A stretch of DNA of 64,000 bases from Clostridium peptidivorans (lineage in GTDB: Bacteria; Bacillota; Clostridia; Clostridiales; Clostridiaceae): assembly GCF_900205925.1 (NCBI RefSeq), contig NZ_OAOD01000012.1, positions 41,442 through 105,441 of the forward strand, given 5' to 3'. Each line of letters begins with the position of its first letter. Position 1 is the first letter of the stretch. A program made the translations under genes and the position numbers. Positions 8,087 through 16,607 of this stretch are shown piece by piece. The notes under the pieces were generated by a model. It had not been told where the DNA came from. It did no database searches and worked only from the letters and a program-made list of their open reading frames with translations.

Positions 8087-9187
8087 GTGTACTTGTTATA
8101 CACTTTCTTACTAAAGCAAAATATGAATAGAATAAATTATTATATTATTATAAATATAATAGCAAGTTGTTTCTTATTATTTAACTTATATGAAAAGATT
8201 TATTCAGGTGAATTTATTATTAAAACAAAGCGAAAAAAGATTTCAGTATTATATACTGTAACATTAGTGTTATGGGTTTTTATGGGAATAATGAGTTTTT
8301 CAGGTTATCTAGGGAACAAGGATATTGATATCTTTGGGATTGTACAGGGGACTTTTTGGACACAGATGTGTATTTCAAATCTTTTAGGTAGATCATCATT
8401 GGGAATAACTAAAGGTGGTATATATTCAGGGGATTCTAACATTTCTTATTTCACTAAATGGAGCAAAATTAAAAATTATTCATGGATATCTGATAATATA
8501 GTTCAATTTGAAGTTTTTACAAGAAAAAATAGCATTGTCAGCAAAGAATTAGAAGTAAATCCAGAGCAAAGAGAAGAAGTAGATAAATTTTTAAGGGAAA
8601 ATATAAAGAAGATAGATAAAGCAAGCAATAAAAAGAGAATTTTTAAGTTAAGAATGATAATTTTATTAATTGCTATTATAATGGCTATAGGACACATAAA
8701 TTTAATTAAAGCAAGTAAGCCATATATGACAAAAGAAATAAAGTTAGAAGAAGATGAAGCTATAGCTATACTACAGAAAACATGGAAGCCTTTGGCGGAA
8801 CTTAACAAAGAAAATATAAAATCTAGAGAAGATTTTGATAAAGTATTTAAAGAAACTATGAGTAAATCAATGATAGAGGATTTATATAGAATACTTGTAG
8901 ATACAAGTAAATCTACAGATGAGAAAATTAAGTTTTATGAAAATGTAAGGATTCCTACTATATATGATACAAAGATGTCCATAAAAAGGTCATATATAAA
9001 ATCTCCAAAGTATAAAGAGTTAAATAAAGAAGTTAACAATGAAGAGCTTACAATTGAAGAATCAGGTAAGCTTGATAAAGACGGACCTATATCTCATTTC
9101 AAAAGAACAAGTACTTTTATAAAGAATGATGCTGGCAATTGGATATTGGATAAAATAAGTGGTTTAGAAAGTATTGGATCACAATAA
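8087..9187 (+). CDS. DUF5673-like membrane protein
   Basis: The 366-residue protein has three hydrophobic segments in its first 75 residues (about 17-33, 54-72 and neighbours). A cytosolic PH-like segment 'YFTKWSKIKNYSWI' near residues 122-135 is typical of DUF5673. Another membrane helix lies near residues 188-207 and a polar C-terminal part of about 155 residues follows. The family has no known function. The start GTG 8087 has AGTGAGG upstream at long spacing, so the start is not certain. The fused C-terminal region has no match I can name. Confidence 0.6.
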   Translation: MYLLYTFLLKQNMNRINYYIIINIIASCFLLFNLYEKIYSGEFIIKTKRKKISVLYTVTLVLWVFMGIMSFSGYLGNKDIDIFGIVQGTFWTQMCISNLLGRSSLGITKGGIYSGDSNISYFTKWSKIKNYSWISDNIVQFEVFTRKNSIVSKELEVNPEQREEVDKFLRENIKKIDKASNKKRIFKLRMIILLIAIIMAIGHINLIKASKPYMTKEIKLEEDEAIAILQKTWKPLAELNKENIKSREDFDKVFKETMSKSMIEDLYRILVDTSKSTDEKIKFYENVRIPTIYDTKMSIKRSYIKSPKYKELNKEVNNEELTIEESGKLDKDGPISHFKRTSTFIKNDAGNWILDKISGLESIGSQ

Positions 9188-9257
9188 AAATGATAAATAA
9201 AAATAATATATTTTAGTAATAGTTTAATAATGAAAATGTATAGGAGCGTAAGTAAAT

Positions 9258-9662
9258 ATGTCTAATAAACGTAATAGATTGTTGTATGGATTTATGATAA
9301 TAATTGTAATTGCTTTAGGGCTACTATCAAGAAGGATGAATAATATTATACCAGACTTTTTGAATACATATTTAGGAGATGCTCTCTGGGCGTTAATGGT
9401 TTTCTTTATCTTTGGTTTTATTTTTATAGATGCGGAAACAAAGAAAATTGCATTAATAGGGATATTATTTTGCTATCTTATTGAATTAAGCCAGTTATAC
9501 CATGCAAATTGGATAGATAATATTAGAAGAACAACACTAGGGGGATTGGTATTAGGATATGGATTTTTGTGGAGTGATTTACTAGCCTATACTATAGGAA
9601 TTGGAATAGGTGTAATTATTGAACTTTTACCATTAAAATTAAGGGGGAAAAATATAAAATGA
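9258..9662 (+). CDS. DUF2809 membrane protein
   Basis: This 134-residue protein has four hydrophobic helices and the DUF2809 signature: 'GLLSRR' after helix 1, 'YLGDALWALMVFF' in helix 2, a Glu in 'CYLIELSQLY', and 'RRTTLGGLVLGYGFLWSDLLAYTIGI' read in parts. Small DUF2809 proteins are predicted integral membrane proteins (YjgA-like) of unknown role. TAGGAGCG lies upstream of ATG 9258. The next gene overlaps its stop by 4 bases (ATGA), implying translational coupling. Confidence 0.85.
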   Translation: MSNKRNRLLYGFMIIIVIALGLLSRRMNNIIPDFLNTYLGDALWALMVFFIFGFIFIDAETKKIALIGILFCYLIELSQLYHANWIDNIRRTTLGGLVLGYGFLWSDLLAYTIGIGIGVIIELLPLKLRGKNIK

Positions 9663-9865
9663 AAAATAAAGATGGAAGAATAGGTATTATAACATTTGTA
9701 GTTTCTTATGTATTAGTTCACAGTATATTTAAGTTGTTTAATTTTAAGTATGATATTTTTAGTGAGCCATTTAATATATTAAAATTTATTATTGATTTTG
9801 GTTCATGGATGATAATTTGGGTGTTAGTATATTCTATATTGGAAAAAATGCAAAAGAGCAAATAG
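9659..9865 (+). CDS. Small two-helix membrane protein of unknown function
   Basis: The 68-residue protein begins inside the stop of the DUF2809 gene (ATGA overlap) with GGGGG upstream. It has two hydrophobic segments (about residues 9-25 and 42-60) and a basic C-terminus. I do not recognise a family. Tight coupling suggests it works with the DUF2809 protein. Confidence 0.65.
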   Translation: MKNKDGRIGIITFVVSYVLVHSIFKLFNFKYDIFSEPFNILKFIIDFGSWMIIWVLVYSILEKMQKSK

Positions 9866-9918
9866 CTGTTAGAATTATGTGCAGCTATAAATTTGAGTAA
9901 AAGAAAGGATTTATTACA

Positions 9919-10560
9919 ATGGATAATAATGTTTCATGGTATATAGAAAAACAAGTTGATAGAACAATAGATAATTTAAGAAAGCATAATATGGCAGGGT
10001 ACTTTGTTAAGGATGATGTAGAACTGATAAAGCTTTTAAAAGAACTTATAGCTGAAAATTCTGTAGTGGGTGTTGGCGATTCTATGACACTATTTGAAAC
10101 AGGAGTTATAGATTTTCTTCGTCAAGGAAGCTATACTTTTTTAGATAAATATAGAGAAAATATAACAAGTGAAGAAAAGAAGCAAATTTATATACAAAAC
10201 TTTTCTGCGGATACTTTTATATGTAGTACAAATGCTTTAACTGAAAATGGGGAGCTTTATAATATTGACGGCAATGGAAGCAGAGTTGCACCGATGATTT
10301 ATGGCCCTAAACAGGTTATTTTAGTAACTGGAATAAATAAAATTGTTAAAAATTTAGAAGAAGCAGAAAAAAGAGTTAGAAATTACTCAGCACCAATTGA
10401 TGCAAAAAGATTAAATAAAAATACTCCATGTACAACCTTGGGATACTGCGTAGATTGTAAAAGTCCCAATAGAATATGTAATGATTTCACAGTTATCACA
10501 GGACAATTTGTTAAAGATAGGATAAAGGTAATTATTGTAGGAAAACAGTTAGGATATTAA
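9919..10560 (+). CDS. LUD-domain (LutC/YkgG-like) lactate utilisation family protein
   Basis: This 213-residue protein matches the LUD family: 'VGVGDSMTLFETGVIDFL' near residues 55-72, 'SADTFICSTNALTENGELYNIDGNGSRVAPMIYGP' in parts near 95-130, and a Cys-rich C-terminal stretch CTTLGYCVDCKSPNRIC near 174-190. That Cys cluster is common in clostridial LUD proteins. LutC-type proteins take part in L-lactate oxidation through an Fe-S complex, but no lutA or lutB neighbour is present, so the precise job is open. AAAGAAAGG precedes ATG 9919. Confidence 0.85.
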   Translation: MDNNVSWYIEKQVDRTIDNLRKHNMAGYFVKDDVELIKLLKELIAENSVVGVGDSMTLFETGVIDFLRQGSYTFLDKYRENITSEEKKQIYIQNFSADTFICSTNALTENGELYNIDGNGSRVAPMIYGPKQVILVTGINKIVKNLEEAEKRVRNYSAPIDAKRLNKNTPCTTLGYCVDCKSPNRICNDFTVITGQFVKDRIKVIIVGKQLGY

Positions 10561-10562
10561 AT

Positions 10563-11030
10563 CTAAGCCTTGAAAAGTGTACTGGAATTAAAATAAACCA
10601 TATTATAAAATCCATAAATACTGGTGCTATATCGGATCTTTTAGATTACTCAAATAATAATAAATCTGTATTAGATGACACTTTAGAAACCATAAATAGA
10701 ATGGCAGCCACAGGGTGCATATATGAGGGTATACATTATGACATCGCTAAAGCTAATGAAGCGGATGTACTTAGATTAAACTATCTTGCTTTTTATGATA
10801 ATTTTTTAAAATATTGTAAAGATCACAATTTAAGTCAAGAAGTACTTCCTTTGACTAGTTTTAAAAAGCAATTAAGCAAATCAAGTTATTGTCTATGCTA
10901 TGACAAACCAACTACATTTCGCACAGGATATGACGACAATTCCAGAAGAAAGACCTTTAGAGTAGCCATTTTGGATATAGAAAAGCTTAAAGAAAAGAAC
11001 TTGGAAGTTGATTTTTTGATTAATAAATAA
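10563..11030 (+). pseudogene. 3' remnant of a phage/plasmid primase-helicase-like gene
   Basis: An open frame continues upstream of its first ATG (10701) back to about 10521 without a start or ribosome site, so only the C-terminal 150 or so codons remain. The segment 'RLNYLAFYDNFLKYCKDHNLSQEVLPLTSFKKQL' resembles the C-terminal winged helix of D5-type primase/helicases of mobile elements. A conserved-looking tail follows. It probably records a former integrated element. The family call is tentative. Confidence 0.4.
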
Positions 11031-11113
11031 GAGTTGGCAATGATTACACAATATGATTAAAGGACTAATTGAAAGAACACTATGTCTTTAATTGTATATT
11101 AAACTATTTGGAA

Positions 11114-11148
11114 ATTAAAAGGAAATTGCAGCGCAATTTCCTTTTAAT
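11114..11148. terminator. Terminator for the M48 protease gene (works on both strands)
   Basis: A 16-bp perfect stem (11114-11129 with 11133-11148) has a 3-base loop and lies 2 bases beyond the minus-strand stop. Confidence 0.85.
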
Positions 11149-11150
11149 AA

Positions 11151-12464
11151 TTACTCCTTATTAAAGTATTTCTCATATTTTAGTGGCTCACCTTTTTCCC
11201 AAGGGGCATAGTCCTTGGCAAATTCCACTCTTTCTAAATAAGGTGGATGGGAATAGTACCACACTTCAAATAGCTTGCCGGGATAAGGCAGAGCAAGGCT
11301 TCCTTCATGAAGCTTTATGGTAGAAGTTATAGTAGCTTCTTTATTTTGAGTAAGTTCTAGTTCAAATCTATCTGCTTCAATTTCCATGCGTCTAGAAACG
11401 GTATTTGTTATTGGATTACTTAAAAACATATAAAAGTTTAAAACAAGTATTATTAGTGGCAGTGCAGCAATATCAGATATCTTATTAAATCCAAATTTAC
11501 CTTTAGAAAGATTTATTATATAAAGCACACTTTTATTGGTCAAGTAAAGTATAAATATAATTAAAACTCCCCCAAGAATTATGGATCTCCATACATGGCC
11601 CAGTACATAATGACCCATTTCATGAGCAAGTACGCCTAGGGTTTCTTCATCACTAAGGTTATTTATAGTGGTATCCCATAAAACTATTCTCTTGGACTTA
11701 GAAACACCGGTCATATAAGCATTCATTTCCTTTGTATCTACACTTTTATTTACCTGATATACACTAGTTCCTTCTAAATTTGCTTTCTTTAACTGAGCTT
11801 CTATTTTATGCTTTAAATCTTTATCTTTAATATCTTCGTATTTATTAAAAATAGGATCTATATAAAAAGGAGAAACAAAGGTCATAAAAAATATTATGGG
11901 AATAGATAGAAATCCCATGTAAAGCCACCAGAGCTTTTCGGCTTTTCGTATAACATAGTAAGGGAACCATATAAACAGTGCTCCAGCAATAGAAGACAAT
12001 AAAACACTTTTTAGAGAATCTGTAAGCCATTTTACTAAAGTTTGATTTGAAAGTCCAAAACTATGAGGTTGAATAAAACTACTATAAAAGTCTAAAGGCA
12101 GTGTTAAAAGAAAATTTATAAGTGTAAATATAATAAAATATACTGCAGATATTATAAAAAAACTACCAGTTCTTCTTTCTATAAAATTTCTTATGCCTTT
12201 TGAAAGTCCAGTTACTAAGAAAAATATTGGAATTAAAAATGTAAGTATAAAGCTTACAGTCCATATGTTTAAATTAGATTGTTTATATGCAATTGCTTTA
12301 TCGCTTACTTGAGGAAGATTAATGTCTTTGCCATTTACAGAAACGCTGTAGGCTACACCTTTTAAAGTTTCTAAATTTTTATGTTCTGTGTAGCGGGCTA
12401 ATACTACAAATAGTAAAAGAAAAATCACCGCCAGGATTATTGGTTTATATGAGTATTTTTTCAA
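11151..12464 (-). CDS. M48-family membrane zinc metalloprotease (Ste24/CAAX-protease-like)
   Basis: The 437-residue protein has an N-terminal membrane helix, a loop, four or more further helices, the zinc motif HEMGHYVLGH near residues 281-290, another two helices, and a late EADRFEL that supplies the third ligand. This is the Ste24/M48A layout: a membrane peptidase whose active site faces the cytosol or the membrane chamber. In bacteria it is thought to act in membrane protein quality control. The frame extends to 12557, but TTG 12464 has AGAAGGTG 5 bases upstream and the following KKYSYKP leads into the first helix, so I prefer that start. Confidence 0.88.
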   Translation of the reverse strand: MKKYSYKPIILAVIFLLLFVVLARYTEHKNLETLKGVAYSVSVNGKDINLPQVSDKAIAYKQSNLNIWTVSFILTFLIPIFFLVTGLSKGIRNFIERRTGSFFIISAVYFIIFTLINFLLTLPLDFYSSFIQPHSFGLSNQTLVKWLTDSLKSVLLSSIAGALFIWFPYYVIRKAEKLWWLYMGFLSIPIIFFMTFVSPFYIDPIFNKYEDIKDKDLKHKIEAQLKKANLEGTSVYQVNKSVDTKEMNAYMTGVSKSKRIVLWDTTINNLSDEETLGVLAHEMGHYVLGHVWRSIILGGVLIIFILYLTNKSVLYIINLSKGKFGFNKISDIAALPLIILVLNFYMFLSNPITNTVSRRMEIEADRFELELTQNKEATITSTIKLHEGSLALPYPGKLFEVWYYSHPPYLERVEFAKDYAPWEKGEPLKYEKYFNKE

Positions 12465-12595
12465 AATAACACCTTCTTTTGACAAATTTATATTTGAAAA
12501 TAGGTACATGAAAAGGTTATAATTATAAAGATTTAATATAAATATAACAAAATTCAAAGTAAAAATTAATATATTATTTTAAGGAGTGATATTAC

Positions 12596-14440
12596 TTGCT
12601 GTTAACTAAAGAAAAAACCCATCCACGTATCATAAGTATTATAGAATACTTTAAGTATGATTCGTTATTTTATTTAACAACCATATTTATTTTTATAAAG
12701 TCCATACTTTTTTTAGGGGTTATAGCTCATGACAGTGTATCTGGTATAAATATGTTTAAGGCATTTTTTGCACCACCTCCACTTGCAGCATACCTTGCTT
12801 TTATAACAATTTTTTTAAGTTTTGCATATTTGTTTAATGGAAGAACTCATGGCTGGGTACTTTTTTTAGTTAATGTGGCTATTACTATATTATTAATAGC
12901 TGACTTATGGTATTACAGAGGTTTTGGAAACTTTATCTCTCCATACATTTTTCAGCAAACATCTAACTTAGATAACTTAACGGATTCTATAGCTTCTATG
13001 GCAAGACCAATAGATATAATATTTTGGATAGATATATTATATATGCCATATAAGCTTAATAAAAATAAATCAGTATTTAAAAATTATAGGAGAAACATAA
13101 TGTCTTTTTTATGGATAATGCTTATAAGTATAATATCAATATATTATATCCATTATAATATAGATGTAAAAAAGACAGGAAAAGAAGGGCAGTACTTTTT
13201 TTATACTTGCTGGGCTCCTAATCAAACTATGTCCAACCTATCACCTATAGGATATCATATATATGATGCATATAATTACTATCATGAGGTAAGAAACCCT
13301 TTTACGTTAAGTGATAAAGAAAATGATAAAATAAAAGCATGGTATAAAGATAATAAGGAGAACTTACCTGATAATCAGTATAAGGGAATTTTTAAAGGCA
13401 AAAATGTAATATTTTTACAAGTGGAGTCTTTAGAAAACTTTGTAATTAATAAAAAGATTAATGGTCAAGAAGTAACTCCTAATTTAAATAAAATTTTAAA
13501 TAACAGCTATTATTTTTCAAACTTTCATGAGCAGGTTTATAATGGTACAAGCGTAGATTCAGACCTTATGGCAAATACTTCAGTGCATCCTGTAAGAAAG
13601 GGAGCTACATTTTTTAGATTCCCGCAAAATACTTATAATTCTCTTCCAAAGCTTTTAAAAGAGGAAGGATATTATACTCAAGCAATACATCCAGATAAGG
13701 CTTCCTTTTGGAATTGGAAAAATGGATTAACTGCTGTGGGATTTGATAAATGTATAGATTCTTCTTATTTTAATGTAGATGAAACTATAGGACTAGGCAT
13801 AAGTGATGGAAGCTATTTAAAACAAACTATACCACTTATAAAAAATGCTAAAAAGCCATTTTATACATTTATGGTAACTTTATCAAGTCATGCACCTTTT
13901 GATATTCCTGCAGAGTATAGAGAGCTTAAAATTGATAAAAGTCTTGATGAAACAAAACTTGGAGGATATTTTCAAAGCATACATTATACAGATAAACACA
14001 TAGGAATTTTTATGGATAACTTAAAAAAAGAGGGGCTTTTAGAGGACACAGTAGTTGTTATATATGGAGATCACGGCGGAATTCATAAGTACTATGAAAG
14101 TGAACTTCAAGATATAAAACCTCAAGAAGATTGGTGGATGAAAAACAATTGGGAAATTCCTCTTATCATATATAACAAGGATATAAGCCATAAGGAATTT
14201 ACAGTAAATGGCGGCCAAATAGATACCATGCCAACTGTAGCTTATATGATGGGAATAGACAAAGGAAAATTTGAAAACACTGCAATGGGGAGAATACTTG
14301 TAAATACAAATAAGGATTTTACAGTGCTTTCAGATAGAACTTATATAGGAGATAAGAGTAATAAAAGTCAAGTAGATCATAGTATACTAGGTATAGATAT
14401 TTCAGATATGATGATTAGAAGTAACTACTTTAATAAATAG
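12596..14440 (+). CDS. LTA-synthase-like membrane sulfatase
   Basis: The 614-residue protein has five N-terminal membrane helices (about residues 20-190) and an extracellular sulfatase-fold domain. It has the LtaS-type metal site: Glu in 'LQVESLENF', the catalytic Thr in NGTSVDSDL, 'YGDHGG' for the Asp-His pair, and a His in 'SSHAPF'. This matches polyglycerol-phosphate lipoteichoic acid synthases, which polymerise glycerol phosphate from phosphatidylglycerol outside the membrane. The start is TTG 12596 with AAGGAG 9 bases upstream. A small gene follows 14 bases after the stop and is probably co-transcribed. Confidence 0.9.
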   Translation: MLLTKEKTHPRIISIIEYFKYDSLFYLTTIFIFIKSILFLGVIAHDSVSGINMFKAFFAPPPLAAYLAFITIFLSFAYLFNGRTHGWVLFLVNVAITILLIADLWYYRGFGNFISPYIFQQTSNLDNLTDSIASMARPIDIIFWIDILYMPYKLNKNKSVFKNYRRNIMSFLWIMLISIISIYYIHYNIDVKKTGKEGQYFFYTCWAPNQTMSNLSPIGYHIYDAYNYYHEVRNPFTLSDKENDKIKAWYKDNKENLPDNQYKGIFKGKNVIFLQVESLENFVINKKINGQEVTPNLNKILNNSYYFSNFHEQVYNGTSVDSDLMANTSVHPVRKGATFFRFPQNTYNSLPKLLKEEGYYTQAIHPDKASFWNWKNGLTAVGFDKCIDSSYFNVDETIGLGISDGSYLKQTIPLIKNAKKPFYTFMVTLSSHAPFDIPAEYRELKIDKSLDETKLGGYFQSIHYTDKHIGIFMDNLKKEGLLEDTVVVIYGDHGGIHKYYESELQDIKPQEDWWMKNNWEIPLIIYNKDISHKEFTVNGGQIDTMPTVAYMMGIDKGKFENTAMGRILVNTNKDFTVLSDRTYIGDKSNKSQVDHSILGIDISDMMIRSNYFNK

Positions 14441-14454
14441 GGGGAGATGTGAGT

Positions 14455-14889
14455 ATGGAAGAAAAATTATGGGGAAAGCTTGAGGCTTTGGAAAAGAGTG
14501 ATAAAACTTTAAAAGAAGTGCTTCCACAGGGCTTTGAAAACATGATAAAGGTTTATATATTCAACAACCGTGAAAATATAATGAGCTTTTTAAAAGGCAT
14601 AGTAAACAGCCCAAATTTTAAAAAGAAAATATCTGAGGAAATAGGAAAATTTACATCAAGCATGAATCCAATGATGGCAAAGTTTATAAATGTGGATAGT
14701 ATGCAAGTTAAAGTAGTTGAAGGAATAAATGATTACCTTCGAGATGAAAACAATGTATATAAGGTAATGGAACTTATAAATGGAGGAATAGATAAGGTTA
14801 AAGATAAAAGGGCAGCGGAAGTACTTATGTATATTCCTTACGAAGGAAAAAAGGAACTTGTAAGATGGATAAGTAAAATAGCAGAATAA
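14455..14889 (+). CDS. Conserved-looking hypothetical protein downstream of the LTA synthase
   Basis: The 144-residue product is soluble and largely helical, with no signal peptide and no motif I recognise. ATG 14455 is preferred over GTG 14449 because GGGGAG lies 8 bases upstream of the ATG but only 2 from the GTG. It lies 14 bases after the sulfatase gene and a strong terminator follows, so the two form one unit. A role near lipoteichoic acid is only a guess from position. Confidence 0.65.
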   Translation: MEEKLWGKLEALEKSDKTLKEVLPQGFENMIKVYIFNNRENIMSFLKGIVNSPNFKKKISEEIGKFTSSMNPMMAKFINVDSMQVKVVEGINDYLRDENNVYKVMELINGGIDKVKDKRAAEVLMYIPYEGKKELVRWISKIAE

Positions 14890-14891
14890 AT

Positions 14892-14925
14892 AAAAATAAA
14901 GCCTTTATTTTAAGGCTTTATTTTT
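14892..14925 (+). terminator. Terminator of the LTA-synthase unit
   Basis: A 14-bp perfect stem (14892-14905 with 14912-14925) ends in a T tract and starts 3 bases after the stop. Confidence 0.9.
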
Positions 14926-15150
14926 ATTTTGGCAGTCTTATATTTTCCAATAAGGTTTCATCATGGTCATATACTTCAATAATATTCTTTTAATTTTTTT
15001 ACACTTTTTCAAGACATATTACAACAGATTAATGTGAAATTAGAACAAATATTTTATTTTACAATACTGATTTTAGTATTAAATAATAAAAAAGTGAAGG
15101 AAATCAAAGAAAGTGGACAAGTAATAGATGATAACGGGGCATAAAGGTAA

Positions 15151-15179
15151 TTGACAAAATAGTCAGAAGATTATAAAAT
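15151..15179 (+). promoter_or_regulatory. Near-consensus sigma-A promoter for the candidate RNA gene
   Basis: TTGACA (15151-15156), a 17-base spacer, then TAAAAT (15174-15179). It is among the strongest vegetative promoters in the window and points into a region with no protein gene. Transcription would begin near 15186. Confidence 0.75.
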
Positions 15180-15185
15180 ATAATC

Positions 15186-15602
15186 ATACCACAGGACAAT
15201 ACTAAAACATAAAAATCTAAAGATAGGGGATGATTCCACCACAAAGAATAATTTTATTTAGACCTATTATAAAAAGTTTCAAAGAAATTTTTAAGAGTGA
15301 TAGGTAGGTGATGGTGGTATTAAAAGCTCCAATTCCTATAAATGATTTCTCTTAAACCAATAAATTAAAATTGAATCAGGATTTTAATAAAAGATTTAAG
15401 CTTTAATAGATATAAGGGTTCGGCACAAATAGATAGTTCTAGCTGAACAACCTAATCTACAGTACTATTATTTAAGGAAAAATCTTAGGAAAGGAATGAT
15501 AAAATTTCAAATAGCTATTGATGGGTGTGGTCAGGAATTGGAAGCTCAAAAATAACCGGTTTGTATATAGTGAGAGAGTATACAAACCGGTTATTTTTTT
15601 AT
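15186..15602 (+). ncRNA. Candidate free-standing structured RNA of about 415 nt
   Basis: The 680-bp gap between 14926 and 15612 has no credible protein gene, but 15186-15602 has a strong promoter, internal pairings and a strong terminator. Pairings visible: 15231-15240 with the GGTGGT region near 15311-15320; ACCTAT near 15273 with ATAGGT near 15299; GGTTCGGC near 15418 with GCTGAAC near 15443; and a long-range pair of GCTCCAATTCCT near 15328 with AGGAATTGGAAGC near 15533. Such nesting suggests a folded RNA. I see no hallmark of RNase P, tmRNA, SRP or 6S RNA, and cannot exclude a known large clostridial class. Two tiny frames (25 and about 15 codons) lie inside but have no proper ribosome sites. 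Confidence 0.6.
15551..15602 (+). terminator. Strong terminator of the candidate RNA
   Basis: A 17-bp perfect stem (15551-15567 with 15579-15595) is followed by eight T residues. The TraX gene ends just beyond on the other strand, and the stem may serve that gene too. Confidence 0.9.
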
Positions 15603-15612
15603 TTATAGATAA

Positions 15613-16296
15613 TTAGAAAAATGTTATCTTTATAAAATATATAACTAGTAAATGTACTGGATAAAAGGCATAAAAGGCATATTTATATTTTTTAAATCCT
15701 TGTTTTTCATTATAGTATTTTATTATTATCAAAGAAAATAATGAAAATACTTGAATTATTCCTCCGAGTTCAAAAGAAGCTCCTCCCAGTACTACCGAAA
15801 TAATATAAAGTGATATTAAAGCTACATTTAAAATCACTTGAGACTTAATGAGCTTTTTAAAATCTTCCCTATAATAATAAAATAAAAATATAGTGGCAAT
15901 TCCATAAGCAAAATAATCAGTATTAAGTACTGTAGCAATAATGCTTGGAAGTATTATACTTAATTGTTTGCTCCGTTCATTTTGCTCTTTTTGATATTTA
16001 TCATAGAAATAAATTGCGATTAGTCCAAGAAGTAAAGTGAAAAATATATTTAAGCTTTGTGCTTCAAGTGCAAGATTAAATGGAATTTGAGATATAAGAG
16101 CAAAAATACCTAGTCTTTTCATATATCTTATAGGATCTTTAGTATGTATATACCCTAAAGCTATCATCCAAGCAAATAAAGGAAAAGCTAGTCTACCAAT
16201 TATCCTTAAAAATATATATTCGGGAAATAAAGCAGCGCCTATGTGGTCGATCAGCATACATAAACAAGCAAGTAATTTAATAGTAAAATTAGACAT
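15613..16296 (-). CDS. TraX-family membrane protein
   Basis: This 227-residue integral membrane protein has about seven helices and the TraX family start: 'KLLACLCMLIDHIGAALFPE' in helix 1 and 'RIIGRLAFPLFAWMIALGY' in helix 2. TraX acetylates F-pilin in plasmid systems, while chromosomal homologues in Firmicutes are predicted acyltransferase-like membrane proteins of unknown substrate. No pilin or conjugation gene is near. AAGGAGG lies 7 bases before the ATG. Upstream lie two direct repeats with hairpins (16306-16348 and 16374-16416), one of which contains the ribosome site. Confidence 0.85.
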   Translation of the reverse strand: MSNFTIKLLACLCMLIDHIGAALFPEYIFLRIIGRLAFPLFAWMIALGYIHTKDPIRYMKRLGIFALISQIPFNLALEAQSLNIFFTLLLGLIAIYFYDKYQKEQNERSKQLSIILPSIIATVLNTDYFAYGIATIFLFYYYREDFKKLIKSQVILNVALISLYIISVVLGGASFELGGIIQVFSLFSLIIIKYYNEKQGFKKYKYAFYAFYPVHLLVIYFIKITFF

Positions 16297-16305
16297 AGTA
16301 ACCCT

Positions 16306-16416
16306 CCTTGCATGATTTATAGAAATTTATAATTTCGTTATAAATCAGCACATCTCAATTCATTGAGATGTTTCCTTGCATAATCTATGGAAATTTATAA
16401 TTTAATTATAAATCAC
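16306..16416 (-). repeat. Two tandem 43-bp hairpin repeats upstream of the TraX gene
   Basis: Copies at 16306-16348 and 16374-16416 share about 37 of 43 bases. Each has an internal GATTTATA/TATAAATC-type stem, and a separate hairpin lies between them. A related copy occurs at 58981-59018 upstream of the PhnD-like gene. In both places the repeat lies in the 5' region of a minus-strand gene, so a regulatory RNA or operator role is possible. The rest of the 311-bp gap (16417-16564) shows nothing more. Confidence 0.65.
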
Positions 16417-16564
16417 TTTAAAAATTGTTTATTAATTCTTAATAATTTGATAACTACTAGTTAATAATTATTATCTATAATTGATTATAGAGTATAAGTC
16501 ACAAACAAAATAGTTTTAATTCAGAGAACCTCCCCCTTTTAATATACACAAGGGTGCTTAAAAA

Positions 16565-16596
16565 AGCACCTTATTTTTTTTATCAAAATAAGGTGC
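16565..16596. terminator. Terminator of the DUF4349 gene
   Basis: A 12-bp stem (16565-16576 with 16585-16596) is followed on the minus strand by six T residues, 11 bases beyond the stop. An alternative overlapping stem serves the plus strand. Confidence 0.8.
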
Positions 16597-16607
16597 CGTA
16601 AAGCTAG

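Noticed and set aside
9919..10560. LUD gene as part of the lactate operon
   Set aside because: It is 11 kb away, has no lutA/lutB neighbours and no copy of the GntR-type operator.
15226..15345. Two small frames (25 and about 15 codons) inside the candidate RNA
   Set aside because: The first has its purine run too close to the ATG and the second no proper ribosome site, and both overlap predicted stems, so I treat them as chance frames.
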